Assembly (NCBI RefSeq): GCF_050485565.1
Contig: NZ_JBJHBQ010000006.1
Location: 1 to 64,000, forward strand
Reading direction: 5' to 3'
Source: Glycocaulis sp050485565
GTDB taxonomy: Bacteria > Pseudomonadota > Alphaproteobacteria > Caulobacterales > Maricaulaceae
DNA length: 64,000 bases
In this document: one piece after another, positions 34,075-42,081 of the stretch
Position numbering within the stretch: position 1 is the stretch's first letter
Layout: each line of letters opens with the position of its first letter
Made by a program: the position numbers and the translations under genes
The notes under the pieces: generated by a model
Seen by the model: only the letters and a program-made list of their open reading frames with translations
Databases searched by the model: none
What the model was told of the DNA's origin: nothing

Positions 34075-34938
34075 TTATCCTCCCCGAAGGTTCATCAGCG
34101 CGCGGGCTTCTGACGGAGAGGCAATCTCCCGGCCCGCATTTCTCGCACATTGAACCAGAGCTTCGATCAGAGCGCCATTGCCAGATGCGCGCTCCCCGTC
34201 CGGCAGATAAAACGTGTCCTCCAGACCAGTGCGCAGCATGCCACCGAGCTCCGCCGCGCGCTGATGGACCGGCCAGATTTCACTGCGCCCGATCAGCGTG
34301 GTCTGCCAGGGATCGCCCTCGCGCTTGTACTCGGTCAGCAGCTCCAGCAGGCGCGCATCGCACGGCATGCCCGACGCCACGCCCATCACGAAATTATAGT
34401 GCGCAGACGGGGCCATCCCGTTCTCGATATACATGTTGACCGAGCGGACAATGCCGACATCGAAGCACTCGAACTCCGGATGCGCGCCGGTCTCGGCCAT
34501 GGCGTCGATCATGGTCTGGATCTTCTCTACTGGATTATCAAACATCATGGGCGGCCAGGCCCATGACCCGTCGCTCCTGAGTTTGAGATAGTTCAGCGAG
34601 CCCGCATTGCAGGCCGCGATTTCCGGCTTCACCTTGCGGATGCAGGCGACCGGGCCGGAGACATCCGGGCCGACAATGCCGGTCGTCTGGTTGATGATGA
34701 CGCCGGGGCAGGCATCGCGGATCGCGTCGCACATTTCCAGCGCCAGATCCGGGTCCCAGCTTGGAAACCCGCCCATCCCCTCTTCCTGCATGCGAAAATG
34801 CACGTGCATGACGGCGGCGCCCGCGTCATAGGCCTCGCGCGCGCTTTTCGCCATCTCGGCTGGCGTGACGGGCACCGGGTGCTGCTTGGGATTGGTCAGC
34901 ACGCCATTGATCGCGCAGGTGATGACGGCCTTGCTCAT
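34075..34938 (-). CDS. BKACE-family beta-keto acid cleavage enzyme (DUF849)
   Basis: 287 residues. Members are zinc enzymes that cleave a beta-keto acid with acetyl-CoA, giving acetoacetyl-CoA plus a shortened CoA thioester; the first known was 3-keto-5-aminohexanoate cleavage enzyme. Family features: ITCAINGVLTNPKQHPVPVTPAEMAKSAREAYDAGAAVMHVHFR with the zinc HxH, then VIINQTTG and PEFECFDVG, all usual in DUF849. It overlaps the biotin-carboxylase gene by 4 bp, so it belongs to the operon, where a 3-hydroxy-acyl-CoA lyase would be expected. Its substrate is unknown; a keto acid from the carboxylated chain is an inference. Confidence 0.9.
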   Translation of the reverse strand: MSKAVITCAINGVLTNPKQHPVPVTPAEMAKSAREAYDAGAAVMHVHFRMQEEGMGGFPSWDPDLALEMCDAIRDACPGVIINQTTGIVGPDVSGPVACIRKVKPEIAACNAGSLNYLKLRSDGSWAWPPMMFDNPVEKIQTMIDAMAETGAHPEFECFDVGIVRSVNMYIENGMAPSAHYNFVMGVASGMPCDARLLELLTEYKREGDPWQTTLIGRSEIWPVHQRAAELGGMLRTGLEDTFYLPDGERASGNGALIEALVQCARNAGREIASPSEARALMNLRGG

Positions 34939-36899
34939 GGCTTTGATCCTTCAAGTTCCAGTTCAATCAGAAGCGTGCCGCCTGCGGCCTGCTGGCCTGC
35001 GGCTGCATGCACAGCCTTCACCACGCCGTTCGCGGCGGCGGTGAGGCGCATTTCCATCTTCATCGCTTCCATCAGGGCCAGCACATCGCCGGCCTTCACC
35101 GCGTCGCCGGGCTTCACATTCACCGCCACCAGAGCGCCGGAAACGGGCGCGGTAATGCGCGAGGGATCGGACGCATCGCTACCTGAGAAGGCAGACGGTT
35201 CACGCACCGCCACGATGCGGCGCTCCAGCGCGATGTGAAGCGTGCCGTCTTCGCCTTCGGCTACCTGGCATTGCCGGTCCACCCCGTCGAGGCGGTAGCG
35301 CAAATGGGGCGCGTCTTCTTCAAGGAGGGTGATCGAATGGCGGGCCTCGCCGAGGCTCACCGTGACGGCGTGCGCGCCCTCCTGCTCCACGAAAACGTCA
35401 ACAGCTTCGCTGTTCGCTTCCAGAGGCAGGGTGAAGCGCTTTACCGATCCGCCGCGCACCGCGCCCTCTGCAGGGGAGGCCAGCAAAGCTGCCGCCACCG
35501 CTATCGCCTCACCGGGTACAGGTTCCGGCGCGAACGGGCCACTGGCGGACGCCGCCCACTCATCCAGATCAGAGATCGTCACCGCGCCGGTGCGGAAGGC
35601 TTTGCTATCGAGAAGCCGGATGAGGAAATCGCGATTGGTCTTCACGCCCAGCATCGGGGCCTTGGAAAGCCCGGCGATCAGCCGGTCTATCGCCTCATCG
35701 CGATTGAGCGCAAAGGCAATCACTTTGGCCACCATCGCGTCATAGGCGGTGCTCACCGCGTCGCCGGTTTCAAACCCGGTATCGATGCGCACTTCGCGCG
35801 CGGCATCGTCAGGCTCGAAATAGGCGATGGTGCCCGATTGCGGCTTGAACCCGTCCAGCGGGTCTTCTGCGTAGAGCCGCACTTCGATGGAATGGCCGTC
35901 CGGCGCGATCTGCTCCTGCGTGGCGGGCAGTATGCCACCAGAGGCGACCACAAACTGCCATTCCACAAGGTCCATCCCGTAAACCTCTTCGGTCACGGGG
36001 TGTTCGACCTGCAGGCGGGTATTCATTTCGAGGAAGTAGAATTTCCCGGCCGCATCCAGCAGGAATTCCACCGTGCCTGCGCCGACATAGCCCACGGCCT
36101 TTGCCACCCGCACAGCCTCTGCGCCCATGGCGGCGCGAAGCGTCTCGTTGACGGCGGACGAAGGTGCTTCCTCGATCACTTTCTGGCGGCGGCGCTGGGC
36201 CGAGCAGTCGCGCTCGCCGATATGGATAGTGTTGCCATGATGATCGGCGAAGACCTGCACCTCGACATGGCGGGCAGGATGGATCAGCTTTTCCAGAAGC
36301 ACTGCGTCATCGCCAAAAGCAGACTTTGCCTCGCGGCGGGCCGATTTCAGGGCTTCGGCGAACTCTTCCCTTGCGTTGACCGCGCGCATACCGCGCCCGC
36401 CTCCGCCTGCGACGGCCTTGATCAGCAGCGGATAGCCGATTGCCTCGGCTTGGCTTGCGAGATTGCCGTCAGACTGATCCTCGCCCTGCCAGCCGGGCAC
36501 CATGGATATGCCGGAGGCGGCCAGCAGCGCCTTGGCGCGCGCCTTGTCGCCCATTGCCTCGATGGCGTCTGCCGGAGGGCCTATGAAGACAATGCCTTCG
36601 GCCGCGCAGGCCCGCGCGAAGGCCGCATTCTCCGACAGGAAGCCATAGCCTGGATGGATCGCATCCGCGCCGGTCGCTTTAGCCGCCGCAATGATCGCCT
36701 CGATTTTCAGATAACTCTCCGAGGCCGCTGCCGGGCCGATATGCACGGCCATATCCGCTTCGCGCACATGCAGCGCGTCCGCATCGGCATCGGAATAGAC
36801 GGCAATCGCGCGGATATTGCGGCTCTTGGCGTAGCGCAGCACGCGTACGGCTATCTCGCCGCGATTGGCCACCAGCACAGATTTGATGGGTGTGGTCAT
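34935..36899 (-). CDS. Biotin-dependent acyl-CoA carboxylase alpha subunit (MCC/GCC type)
   Basis: 654 residues: biotin carboxylase domain (IKSVLVANRGEIAVRVLRYAK…, HPGYGFLSENAAFA, GGGGRGMR, catalytic ERDCSAQRRRQKVIEEAPS), a middle BT domain, and a C-terminal biotinyl domain with the biotin lysine in LALMEAMKMEMR. It carboxylates biotin with bicarbonate and ATP and passes it to the beta subunit encoded at 39047–40657. Single-chain BC–BCCP subunits of this kind serve 3-methylcrotonyl-CoA, geranyl-CoA or propionyl-CoA; the domain layout with the MCC-like BT domain and the neighbouring genes favour methylcrotonyl- or geranyl-CoA. It overlaps the BKACE gene by 4 bp. Confidence 0.92.
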   Translation of the reverse strand: MTTPIKSVLVANRGEIAVRVLRYAKSRNIRAIAVYSDADADALHVREADMAVHIGPAAASESYLKIEAIIAAAKATGADAIHPGYGFLSENAAFARACAAEGIVFIGPPADAIEAMGDKARAKALLAASGISMVPGWQGEDQSDGNLASQAEAIGYPLLIKAVAGGGGRGMRAVNAREEFAEALKSARREAKSAFGDDAVLLEKLIHPARHVEVQVFADHHGNTIHIGERDCSAQRRRQKVIEEAPSSAVNETLRAAMGAEAVRVAKAVGYVGAGTVEFLLDAAGKFYFLEMNTRLQVEHPVTEEVYGMDLVEWQFVVASGGILPATQEQIAPDGHSIEVRLYAEDPLDGFKPQSGTIAYFEPDDAAREVRIDTGFETGDAVSTAYDAMVAKVIAFALNRDEAIDRLIAGLSKAPMLGVKTNRDFLIRLLDSKAFRTGAVTISDLDEWAASASGPFAPEPVPGEAIAVAAALLASPAEGAVRGGSVKRFTLPLEANSEAVDVFVEQEGAHAVTVSLGEARHSITLLEEDAPHLRYRLDGVDRQCQVAEGEDGTLHIALERRIVAVREPSAFSGSDASDPSRITAPVSGALVAVNVKPGDAVKAGDVLALMEAMKMEMRLTAAANGVVKAVHAAAGQQAAGGTLLIELELEGSKP

Positions 36900-36930
36900 G
36901 GCGCGGCCCTCGTCGGGCTAGAGAGGGTGT

Positions 36931-37051
36931 CCTCCCCCGCTTGCGGGGGAGGTGTCAGCGAAGCTGACGGAGGGGGGAAACTTCTCTTTTCAAAATCCCC
37001 CCCTCGGCCTTTCAGGCCACTCCCCCCGTAAACGGGGGGAGAAACCGCCGT
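36931..37051. repeat. Dispersed palindromic repeat, family A/B copy 2
   Basis: 121 bp: CCTCCCCCGCTTGCGGGGGAGG hairpin, GTCAGCGAAGCTGAC, GGAGGGGGGAAACTTCT, CCCCCCCTCGGCC, and the closing AACGGGGGGAGAAACCGCCGT. Same module order as 30478–30614, 16 bp shorter in the middle. It lies inside the catabolic operon, between the hydratase and biotin-carboxylase genes, the only gap over 20 bp there. Confidence 0.9.
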
Positions 37052-37068
37052 GCCGGGACTGATCGCGC

Positions 37069-37869
37069 TCATCCCTGCACCCATTTCGCGGGGCGTTTCT
37101 CGATGAAGGCAGAGAGCCCTTCCGCGCCCTCCTCGCTGCGCACAGCGGCGGCAAACACCTTGGCCGCATCGTCAATGAGCGAACCCGCATCGTGCAGGCG
37201 CGCGCGGCGCATCAGGCGCTTGGTCTCGGCTATGGCGTTCGGCGCGCCCTTGCGGATATCGGCGAGCACCGCTTCCAGCGCCGCATTCATCGCCTCCTCG
37301 CCCTCATGCACGCCGTGAACGAGGCGTAAGGAGAGTGCCGCCTCCGCATCGATCTTCCCGCCTGTCACGGCAAGCCGTCGCGCTTCAGAATATCCCAGAC
37401 GCTCCACCAGAAACGGCGCGATTTGCGCCGGGACGAGGCCAAGCCCGGTTTCGGGCAGTCGGAACAGCGCCGTCTCGCGCGCCAGCGCCACATCGGCCAC
37501 GCACGCCAGGCCAAACCCGCCGCCCATCACCGCGCCTTCCAGCACGACGATCACCGGCAGGCCGGTCTCCGCATAGGCTTTGCATAGATGCCCGAACTGG
37601 GCGTTGACCTTCGCTGCCGGGTCTTCACCATCCGGGCCGGGGCCTGCATAGGCCGCGCCCAGATCCTTCACATCCCCGCCGGAGCAGAAATGCCCGCCCG
37701 CGCCTTTGAGGAGAATCGCACGCACGCCGTCACTCTCGGCGCTTTTAAGCGCGGCCAGCAGCTCGTCCACCATGGCCAGCGACATGGCGTTGCGGGTCTC
37801 CGGCCGGTTCAGCGTCACATGACGCACCCCGGCACGGGTTTCGATCAGGATTGTCTCGGGCGCGCTCAT
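37069..37869 (-). CDS. Enoyl-CoA hydratase, (isohexenyl)methylglutaconyl-CoA hydratase candidate
   Basis: 266-residue crotonase. The oxyanion-hole segments GGHFCSGGDVKDLG and EGAVMGGGFGLACVADVALA are standard; in the second catalytic region the sequence is FRLPETGLGLVPAQIAPFLVERLG, where Glu of PETGLG matches the second catalytic Glu. The methylglutaconyl-CoA (LiuC) and isohexenylglutaconyl-CoA (AtuE) hydratases belong to this group. Its start overlaps the stop of the acyl-CoA dehydrogenase gene (TGATG), so the genes are coupled. In the pathway it would hydrate the carboxylated enoyl-CoA made by the neighbouring carboxylase. Confidence 0.88.
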   Translation of the reverse strand: MSAPETILIETRAGVRHVTLNRPETRNAMSLAMVDELLAALKSAESDGVRAILLKGAGGHFCSGGDVKDLGAAYAGPGPDGEDPAAKVNAQFGHLCKAYAETGLPVIVVLEGAVMGGGFGLACVADVALARETALFRLPETGLGLVPAQIAPFLVERLGYSEARRLAVTGGKIDAEAALSLRLVHGVHEGEEAMNAALEAVLADIRKGAPNAIAETKRLMRRARLHDAGSLIDDAAKVFAAAVRSEEGAEGLSAFIEKRPAKWVQG

Positions 37870-39026
37870 CAGTCCTTCCGGCGTTTGGGAAGGGTGCCTT
37901 CCAGCTTGCAGATAATGCCCAGCATGATCTCGTCCGTGCCGCCACCGATAGAGATCAGGCGGCCATCGCGGAAAGAGCGGGCGATGGGGTTGTCGGACGT
38001 GTAGCCCATGCCGCCCCAGTATTGCAGACAGCTATCGGCAACTTCACGCGTCAGGCGGCCGCATTTCAGCTTCGCCATGGAGGCAAGCCGGGTCACGTCC
38101 TTGCCTTCCATGAAGTCCGCCACGGCGCGGTAGGTCAGCGCGCGCAGCGCCTCCACCTCGGTACGAAGTTCGGCCAGGCGGAAATGGACGACCTGATTAT
38201 CCAGCACCGAATGGCCGAACGCCTTGCGGTCGCGCGTGTATTCAATGGTCAGATCAATCGCCCGGTCGAGGCTTTTGAGCGAAGAGGCCGCGCCGAACAG
38301 GCGTTCTTCCTGGAATTGCAGCATCTGGTAGAGAAAGCCCGCGCCCTCATCCCCGATCCGGTTGCGCTTGGGCACCCGCACCTCGTCAAAGAAGAGCTGG
38401 GCGGTGTCCGAGCAGTGCATACCGATCTTGTGGATTTTCTGGCGGGTAATCCCCTTGGAATTCATCGGCACGATGATGAGGGATTTATTGCCATGGGCCG
38501 GGCCGTCGGAGGTGTTGGCGAGCAGGCAGCACCAGTCGGCCTTCATGCCATTGGTGATCCACATCTTGGTGCCGGTGATGACGTAATCATCGCCGTCTGA
38601 CTTTGCTGTGGTTTTCAGCGCTGCCACGTCAGACCCGCCGCCCGGCTCCGACACGCCAAGGCACACCACCGCATCGCCGGAGATGGCCGGGGCCAGGAAC
38701 TCGGCGCGCAGCTCGTCAGAGCCGAAATTGGCCAGCGCCGGGGTCGCCATATCGGTCTGCACACCGATGGCCATCGGCACGCCGCCGCAGTTTACAAGCC
38801 CCAGCTCCTCGGCGAGCACCAGCGCGTAGGAGAAATCGAGCCCCGCCCCGCCGAACTTCTCCGGCCAGCGCAGGCCCAGAAGGCCCAGATCGCCCATCTT
38901 CTTGAAAAGCTCGTGGGAGGGGAATTCTTCGGCCTTCTCCCACTCCTCCACATGAGGGTTGATCTCGGTCGCGACGAATTTGGCAATCGTGTCGCGAAGC
39001 TGGTTGTGTTCGGTCGTGAACTGCAT
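37869..39026 (-). CDS. Acyl-CoA dehydrogenase, citronellyl/isovaleryl-CoA type
   Basis: 385 residues, FAD enzyme oxidising the acyl-CoA to an enoyl-CoA. Family motifs: VCLGVSEPGGGSDVAALKTTA, DYVITGTKMWITNG, the helix around QMLQFQEERLFGAAS, and DSCLQYWGGMGYTSDNPIAR. The usual catalytic Glu in the C-terminal YEG position is replaced by Gly (ISIGGGTDEIM), as in isovaleryl-CoA dehydrogenase, where the base is a Glu in helix G; QEER supplies it here. The text VPMAIGVQTDMATPALANFGSDELRAEFL recalls Pseudomonas citronellyl-CoA dehydrogenase AtuD from memory. It is coupled to the hydratase by a TGATG overlap and lies 20 bp after the carboxylase beta gene. Confidence 0.9.
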   Translation of the reverse strand: MQFTTEHNQLRDTIAKFVATEINPHVEEWEKAEEFPSHELFKKMGDLGLLGLRWPEKFGGAGLDFSYALVLAEELGLVNCGGVPMAIGVQTDMATPALANFGSDELRAEFLAPAISGDAVVCLGVSEPGGGSDVAALKTTAKSDGDDYVITGTKMWITNGMKADWCCLLANTSDGPAHGNKSLIIVPMNSKGITRQKIHKIGMHCSDTAQLFFDEVRVPKRNRIGDEGAGFLYQMLQFQEERLFGAASSLKSLDRAIDLTIEYTRDRKAFGHSVLDNQVVHFRLAELRTEVEALRALTYRAVADFMEGKDVTRLASMAKLKCGRLTREVADSCLQYWGGMGYTSDNPIARSFRDGRLISIGGGTDEIMLGIICKLEGTLPKRRKD

Positions 39027-39046
39027 GGGAGCGTTCCTTCAAGGGT

Positions 39047-40657
39047 CTAGAAGCGGGCCACGCCAAACGTGTTGGGGTGGAGCGTGCGGGCATCAGCTTC
39101 CGCACAGATATTCAGGCTCTCGGTTAGGATGGCGCGGGTATCGCGCGGATCGATAATGCCGTCATCCCACAGCCGCGCCGTGCCGAAGAGGGCGTAGGAC
39201 TGCTCCTCCAGCCCGGTGCGGATCATGTCGCTCATGGCTTTGAGGCCATCTTCATCGGTCGGCTGGCCGGCGCGCTCATTCTTGGCGCGGGTGATGATCT
39301 CCATCACCTTGGCAGCCTGCGCCCCGCCCATCACGGCGGTGCGGGCGGTTGGCCAGGCGAAGATGAAGCGCGGATCGAACCCGCGCCCGCACATGCCGTA
39401 ATTGCCCGCGCCATAGGAGCCGCCAAGCACGATGGTGATCTTGGGTACGCGCGCATTGGCGACGGCCTGGATCATTTTCGAGCCGTGCTTGATCGCGCCA
39501 TCGGCCTCCGCCTTCGAGCCGACCATGTAGCCGGTGGTATTCTGTAAAAAGATGAGCGGCGTGCCGGACTGATCGCAGAGTTGAATGAACTGCCCTGCCT
39601 TCATCGAGCCTTCCGGCTGGATCGGGCCGTTATTGCCCAGAATGCCGACGAGATGCCCGCCAATGCGGGCATGGCCGCACACCGTCTCCGCGCCATAGCG
39701 CGCCTTGAACTCAAGGAAGTCGGAACCGTCCACGATGCGGGCGATCACTTCCTTCACGTCATAGGGCGTGCGGTCATCAGCCGGGACGACGCCCAGCAAT
39801 TCCTCGCTGGCAAATTTGGGCGGCTCGCCCTGTCCCGGCGGGGTGGCCGCATCCCAGTTCAGCTTGTCCATGATCTCGCGGGCATAGGCGATGGCCTGCG
39901 CATCATCCTCGGCGACATATTCGCCAAGGCCCGTGACCTCGCCATGGAGCTTTGCGCCGCCAAGGCTTTCATCGTCCGCGTCCTCGCCAATCGCGGCTTT
40001 GACCAGCGGCGGGCCGGCGAGGAAGATTTTCGAATTGCCCTTCACCAGCACCACGTAATCCGAGAGGCCCGGCAGGTACGCCCCGCCCGCCGTTGATGAG
40101 CCATGCACCACCGCGATCTGCGGAATGCCGGCAGCAGACAGGCGCGCCTGATTGGCAAAGCTCCTGCCGCCATCCACGAAAATCTCGGCCTGATAGAGCA
40201 GGTTTGCGCCGCCCGATTCTACCAGGTGGATCATGGGCAGCTTGTTCTCAAACGCGATCTGCTGCGCGCGCAGGGACTTCTTGAGACCCATGGGCGCGAC
40301 CGTGCCGCCCTTGATGGCGCTGTCGGACGCGCCAATGATGACGCGCTTGCCGCAGACCTGCCCGATACCGACAATGGAGCCGCCGCCAGAGGCGCCGCGA
40401 TCTCCGTCATCATCGTGCATTTTCAGGCCCGCCAGCGGGGAGAGCTCGATAAAGGGCGCATCCCGGTCCAGGAGCCGCGCCACGCGCTCGCGGGGCAGTA
40501 GCTGGCCACGCTTTTCAAAGTCTGCGCGCTTGCGTTCGGAATTGGCGCGGACCTTCTCTTCCAGCGCGCGCACTTCGGCGAGGCGCTCGGCCATCTTGTC
40601 CGCATTGGCGCGAAACTCGTCGCTTGAGGCGTTGAGGCGGGACGACAATACAGGCAT
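39047..40657 (-). CDS. Acyl-CoA carboxylase beta subunit (carboxyltransferase; GCC/MCC type)
   Basis: 536 residues. Two crotonase-like halves of the carboxyltransferase: FEKRGQLLPRERVARLLDRDAPFIELSPLAG near the N-terminus, SGGANLLYQAEIFVDGGRSFANQARLSAAGIPQIAVVHGSSTAGGAYLPGLSDYVV in the N half, and NTTGYMVGSKAEADGAIKHGSKMIQAVANARVPKITIVLGGSYGAGNYGMCGRGFDPRF in the C half. It transfers CO2 from biotin to the gamma-carbon of 3-methylcrotonyl-CoA or geranyl-CoA. The order SDR–beta–dehydrogenase–hydratase–alpha equals atuB–C–D–E–F rather than liuA–B–C–D. It shares TAATG with the SDR stop. Confidence 0.92.
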   Translation of the reverse strand: MPVLSSRLNASSDEFRANADKMAERLAEVRALEEKVRANSERKRADFEKRGQLLPRERVARLLDRDAPFIELSPLAGLKMHDDDGDRGASGGGSIVGIGQVCGKRVIIGASDSAIKGGTVAPMGLKKSLRAQQIAFENKLPMIHLVESGGANLLYQAEIFVDGGRSFANQARLSAAGIPQIAVVHGSSTAGGAYLPGLSDYVVLVKGNSKIFLAGPPLVKAAIGEDADDESLGGAKLHGEVTGLGEYVAEDDAQAIAYAREIMDKLNWDAATPPGQGEPPKFASEELLGVVPADDRTPYDVKEVIARIVDGSDFLEFKARYGAETVCGHARIGGHLVGILGNNGPIQPEGSMKAGQFIQLCDQSGTPLIFLQNTTGYMVGSKAEADGAIKHGSKMIQAVANARVPKITIVLGGSYGAGNYGMCGRGFDPRFIFAWPTARTAVMGGAQAAKVMEIITRAKNERAGQPTDEDGLKAMSDMIRTGLEEQSYALFGTARLWDDGIIDPRDTRAILTESLNICAEADARTLHPNTFGVARF

Positions 40658-41538
40658 TAGCTGCCACCTCCGCGCAGGACGTCCGGGTCCACCGCCCGGT
40701 GGAAGCCATTATAGGCCACGCTCTTCTCATGGTCAGGCAGCGGGAAGACCGCGCTGCCGAGCGGCGCGCCGCCATCAATGGCCAGCGTCACGCCGGTGAT
40801 GAAGCTCGCGCCCTCGCTCAAGAGGAACACGATGGCAGAGGAAACTTCCGCCTCCGTCCCCATGCGCTTGGCGGGCAAGTGCTGGCGCAGGTGCGGGATC
40901 ATGGCGCGCACCGCGCCGCCATACGTGTCCATGCCCGACGAGGCGATCCAGCCCGGTGCCACCGCGTTCACCCGCACGCCATACTGCGCCCACTCGAAGG
41001 CTGCCGTCTTGGTGAGATTGGCCATGCCTGCGCGCGCGGCACCGGAATGAGCCATGCCCGGCATGCCGTTCCACATGTCTGCCGTCATGTTGACGATCGT
41101 GCCGCCATGTTCGGCCATGGAGGCATCGAACACGGCACGCATCATCAGGAAGCCGCCGGTCAGATTGGTCGCGATCACCGCGTCCCAGCCCTTCTTGGAG
41201 ATGTCCTGCATGCTGGCTGGGAACTGCCCGCCCGCATTGTTGACGAGGCCATGGATGGGGCCGTGCTGCGCGACGATCTCCGCCACGGCGGCCTTCACGG
41301 CCTCCTCATCGCGGATGTCGAAGCTTGCCATGTGGCAGGCGCCGCCATCTGCCGTGATCTCGGCGGCGACGCTCTCCAGCTTCTCTGTCTTGCGCCCGGT
41401 GATGATGACCGTTGCGCCAAGGCTTGCCAGCTCATGGGCCGTGCAGCGGCCGATACCGGACCCGCCCCCGGTGACGATTACCGTCTTCCCGGCGAACAGA
41501 TCATCGCGAAATACGCTGTCATACCCCTTGGCGGTCAC
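40657..41538 (-). CDS. SDR family enoyl-CoA reductase-like oxidoreductase (PECR/DECR type)
   Basis: 293 residues, starting with GTG at 41538 (GGAGACGCACACCT upstream). NAD(P) motif VTGGGSGIGR at about residue 21, NNAGG, and NAVAPGWI late. Instead of the YxxxK of classical short-chain dehydrogenases it has HSGAARAGMANLTK, the wording I know from peroxisomal trans-2-enoyl-CoA reductase and relatives of 2,4-dienoyl-CoA reductase. It therefore probably reduces an enoyl- or dienoyl-CoA double bond. First gene of the catabolic operon, coupled to the carboxylase beta gene (TAATG), and divergent from the MerR regulator. Confidence 0.88.
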   Translation of the reverse strand: MTAKGYDSVFRDDLFAGKTVIVTGGGSGIGRCTAHELASLGATVIITGRKTEKLESVAAEITADGGACHMASFDIRDEEAVKAAVAEIVAQHGPIHGLVNNAGGQFPASMQDISKKGWDAVIATNLTGGFLMMRAVFDASMAEHGGTIVNMTADMWNGMPGMAHSGAARAGMANLTKTAAFEWAQYGVRVNAVAPGWIASSGMDTYGGAVRAMIPHLRQHLPAKRMGTEAEVSSAIVFLLSEGASFITGVTLAIDGGAPLGSAVFPLPDHEKSVAYNGFHRAVDPDVLRGGGS

Positions 41539-41607
41539 AGGTGTGCGTCTCCTCCCTGACTGGCCCGTCTGGCGGGGCTCTTGTCATCTCCCTCAGGCTG
41601 GCGCATG

Positions 41608-41624
41608 CTTACGTATACGTCAAG
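41608..41624. promoter_or_regulatory. LiuR-like MerR operator in the divergent promoter
   Basis: CTTACGTATACGTCAAG is an interrupted palindrome centred on ACGTATACGT. It resembles the ACGT-repeat operators of LiuR, the MerR-type regulator of leucine/isovalerate catabolism genes. A half-site-like TTGTAAGCGTCAGG follows at 41631. It sits between the divergent SDR operon and MerR gene, where such a site would control both. Confidence 0.65.
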
Positions 41625-41654
41625 CAGTTCTTGTAAGCGTCAGGCAGCGTGAAA

Positions 41655-42077
41655 ATGGCCAGAGCGGCAGCAGACATGAAGGCAGAGCGGACAGGCGAAA
41701 CCCTCTACGGGATCGCCGATCTCGCTGCGCATTTCTCGATCAGCCAGCGCACGATCCGATTCTATGAGGACAAGGGGCTCATCAGCCCGAAGCGCGTCGG
41801 CACCCAGCGCATCTATACCGAGACGGACCGCCAGCGCCTGTCGCTGATCCTGCGGGCCAAATCCATCGGCTCGAAGCTCTCCGAAATCCGCACCTTCCTT
41901 GAACTCTTCGGGCGCGAGGGCGAGGGCCGGGAGAAGCAGCTGCGCTATGTGATCGAGCGCACGGGCGAGAAGATTGCCGAGCTGGAAGACAAGCGCCGCC
42001 AGATCGACGAGACGCTGGACGAGCTGCGCCTGATCCATGAAGGCTCAAAGGAGCGCTTGAGGAAGTTGAAGGGGTAG
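41655..42077 (+). CDS. MerR-family transcriptional regulator (LiuR-like)
   Basis: About 140 residues from the ATG at 41655; GTG 41649 and ATG 41676 are alternatives, the last being closest to the conserved domain. The MerR winged helix begins LYGIADLAAHFSISQRTIRFYEDKGLISPKRVGTQRIYTETDRQRLSLILRAKSIGSKLSEIRTFLEL, followed by a long helix (EKIAELEDKRRQIDETLDELRLIHEG) for dimerisation. The effector region is short, without the metal cysteines of MerR/CueR, as in LiuR. It diverges from the acyl-CoA catabolic operon with a matching operator between, so it very likely controls that operon and itself. Confidence 0.9.
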   Translation: MARAAADMKAERTGETLYGIADLAAHFSISQRTIRFYEDKGLISPKRVGTQRIYTETDRQRLSLILRAKSIGSKLSEIRTFLELFGREGEGREKQLRYVIERTGEKIAELEDKRRQIDETLDELRLIHEGSKERLRKLKG

Positions 42078-42081
42078 TTGT

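Noticed and set aside
35235..37031. Long open frame (598 codons) on the plus strand
   Set aside because: It lies antisense to the biotin carboxylase gene, has the composition of a reverse-frame shadow in GC-rich DNA, and shows no domain; the minus-strand gene has full motifs.
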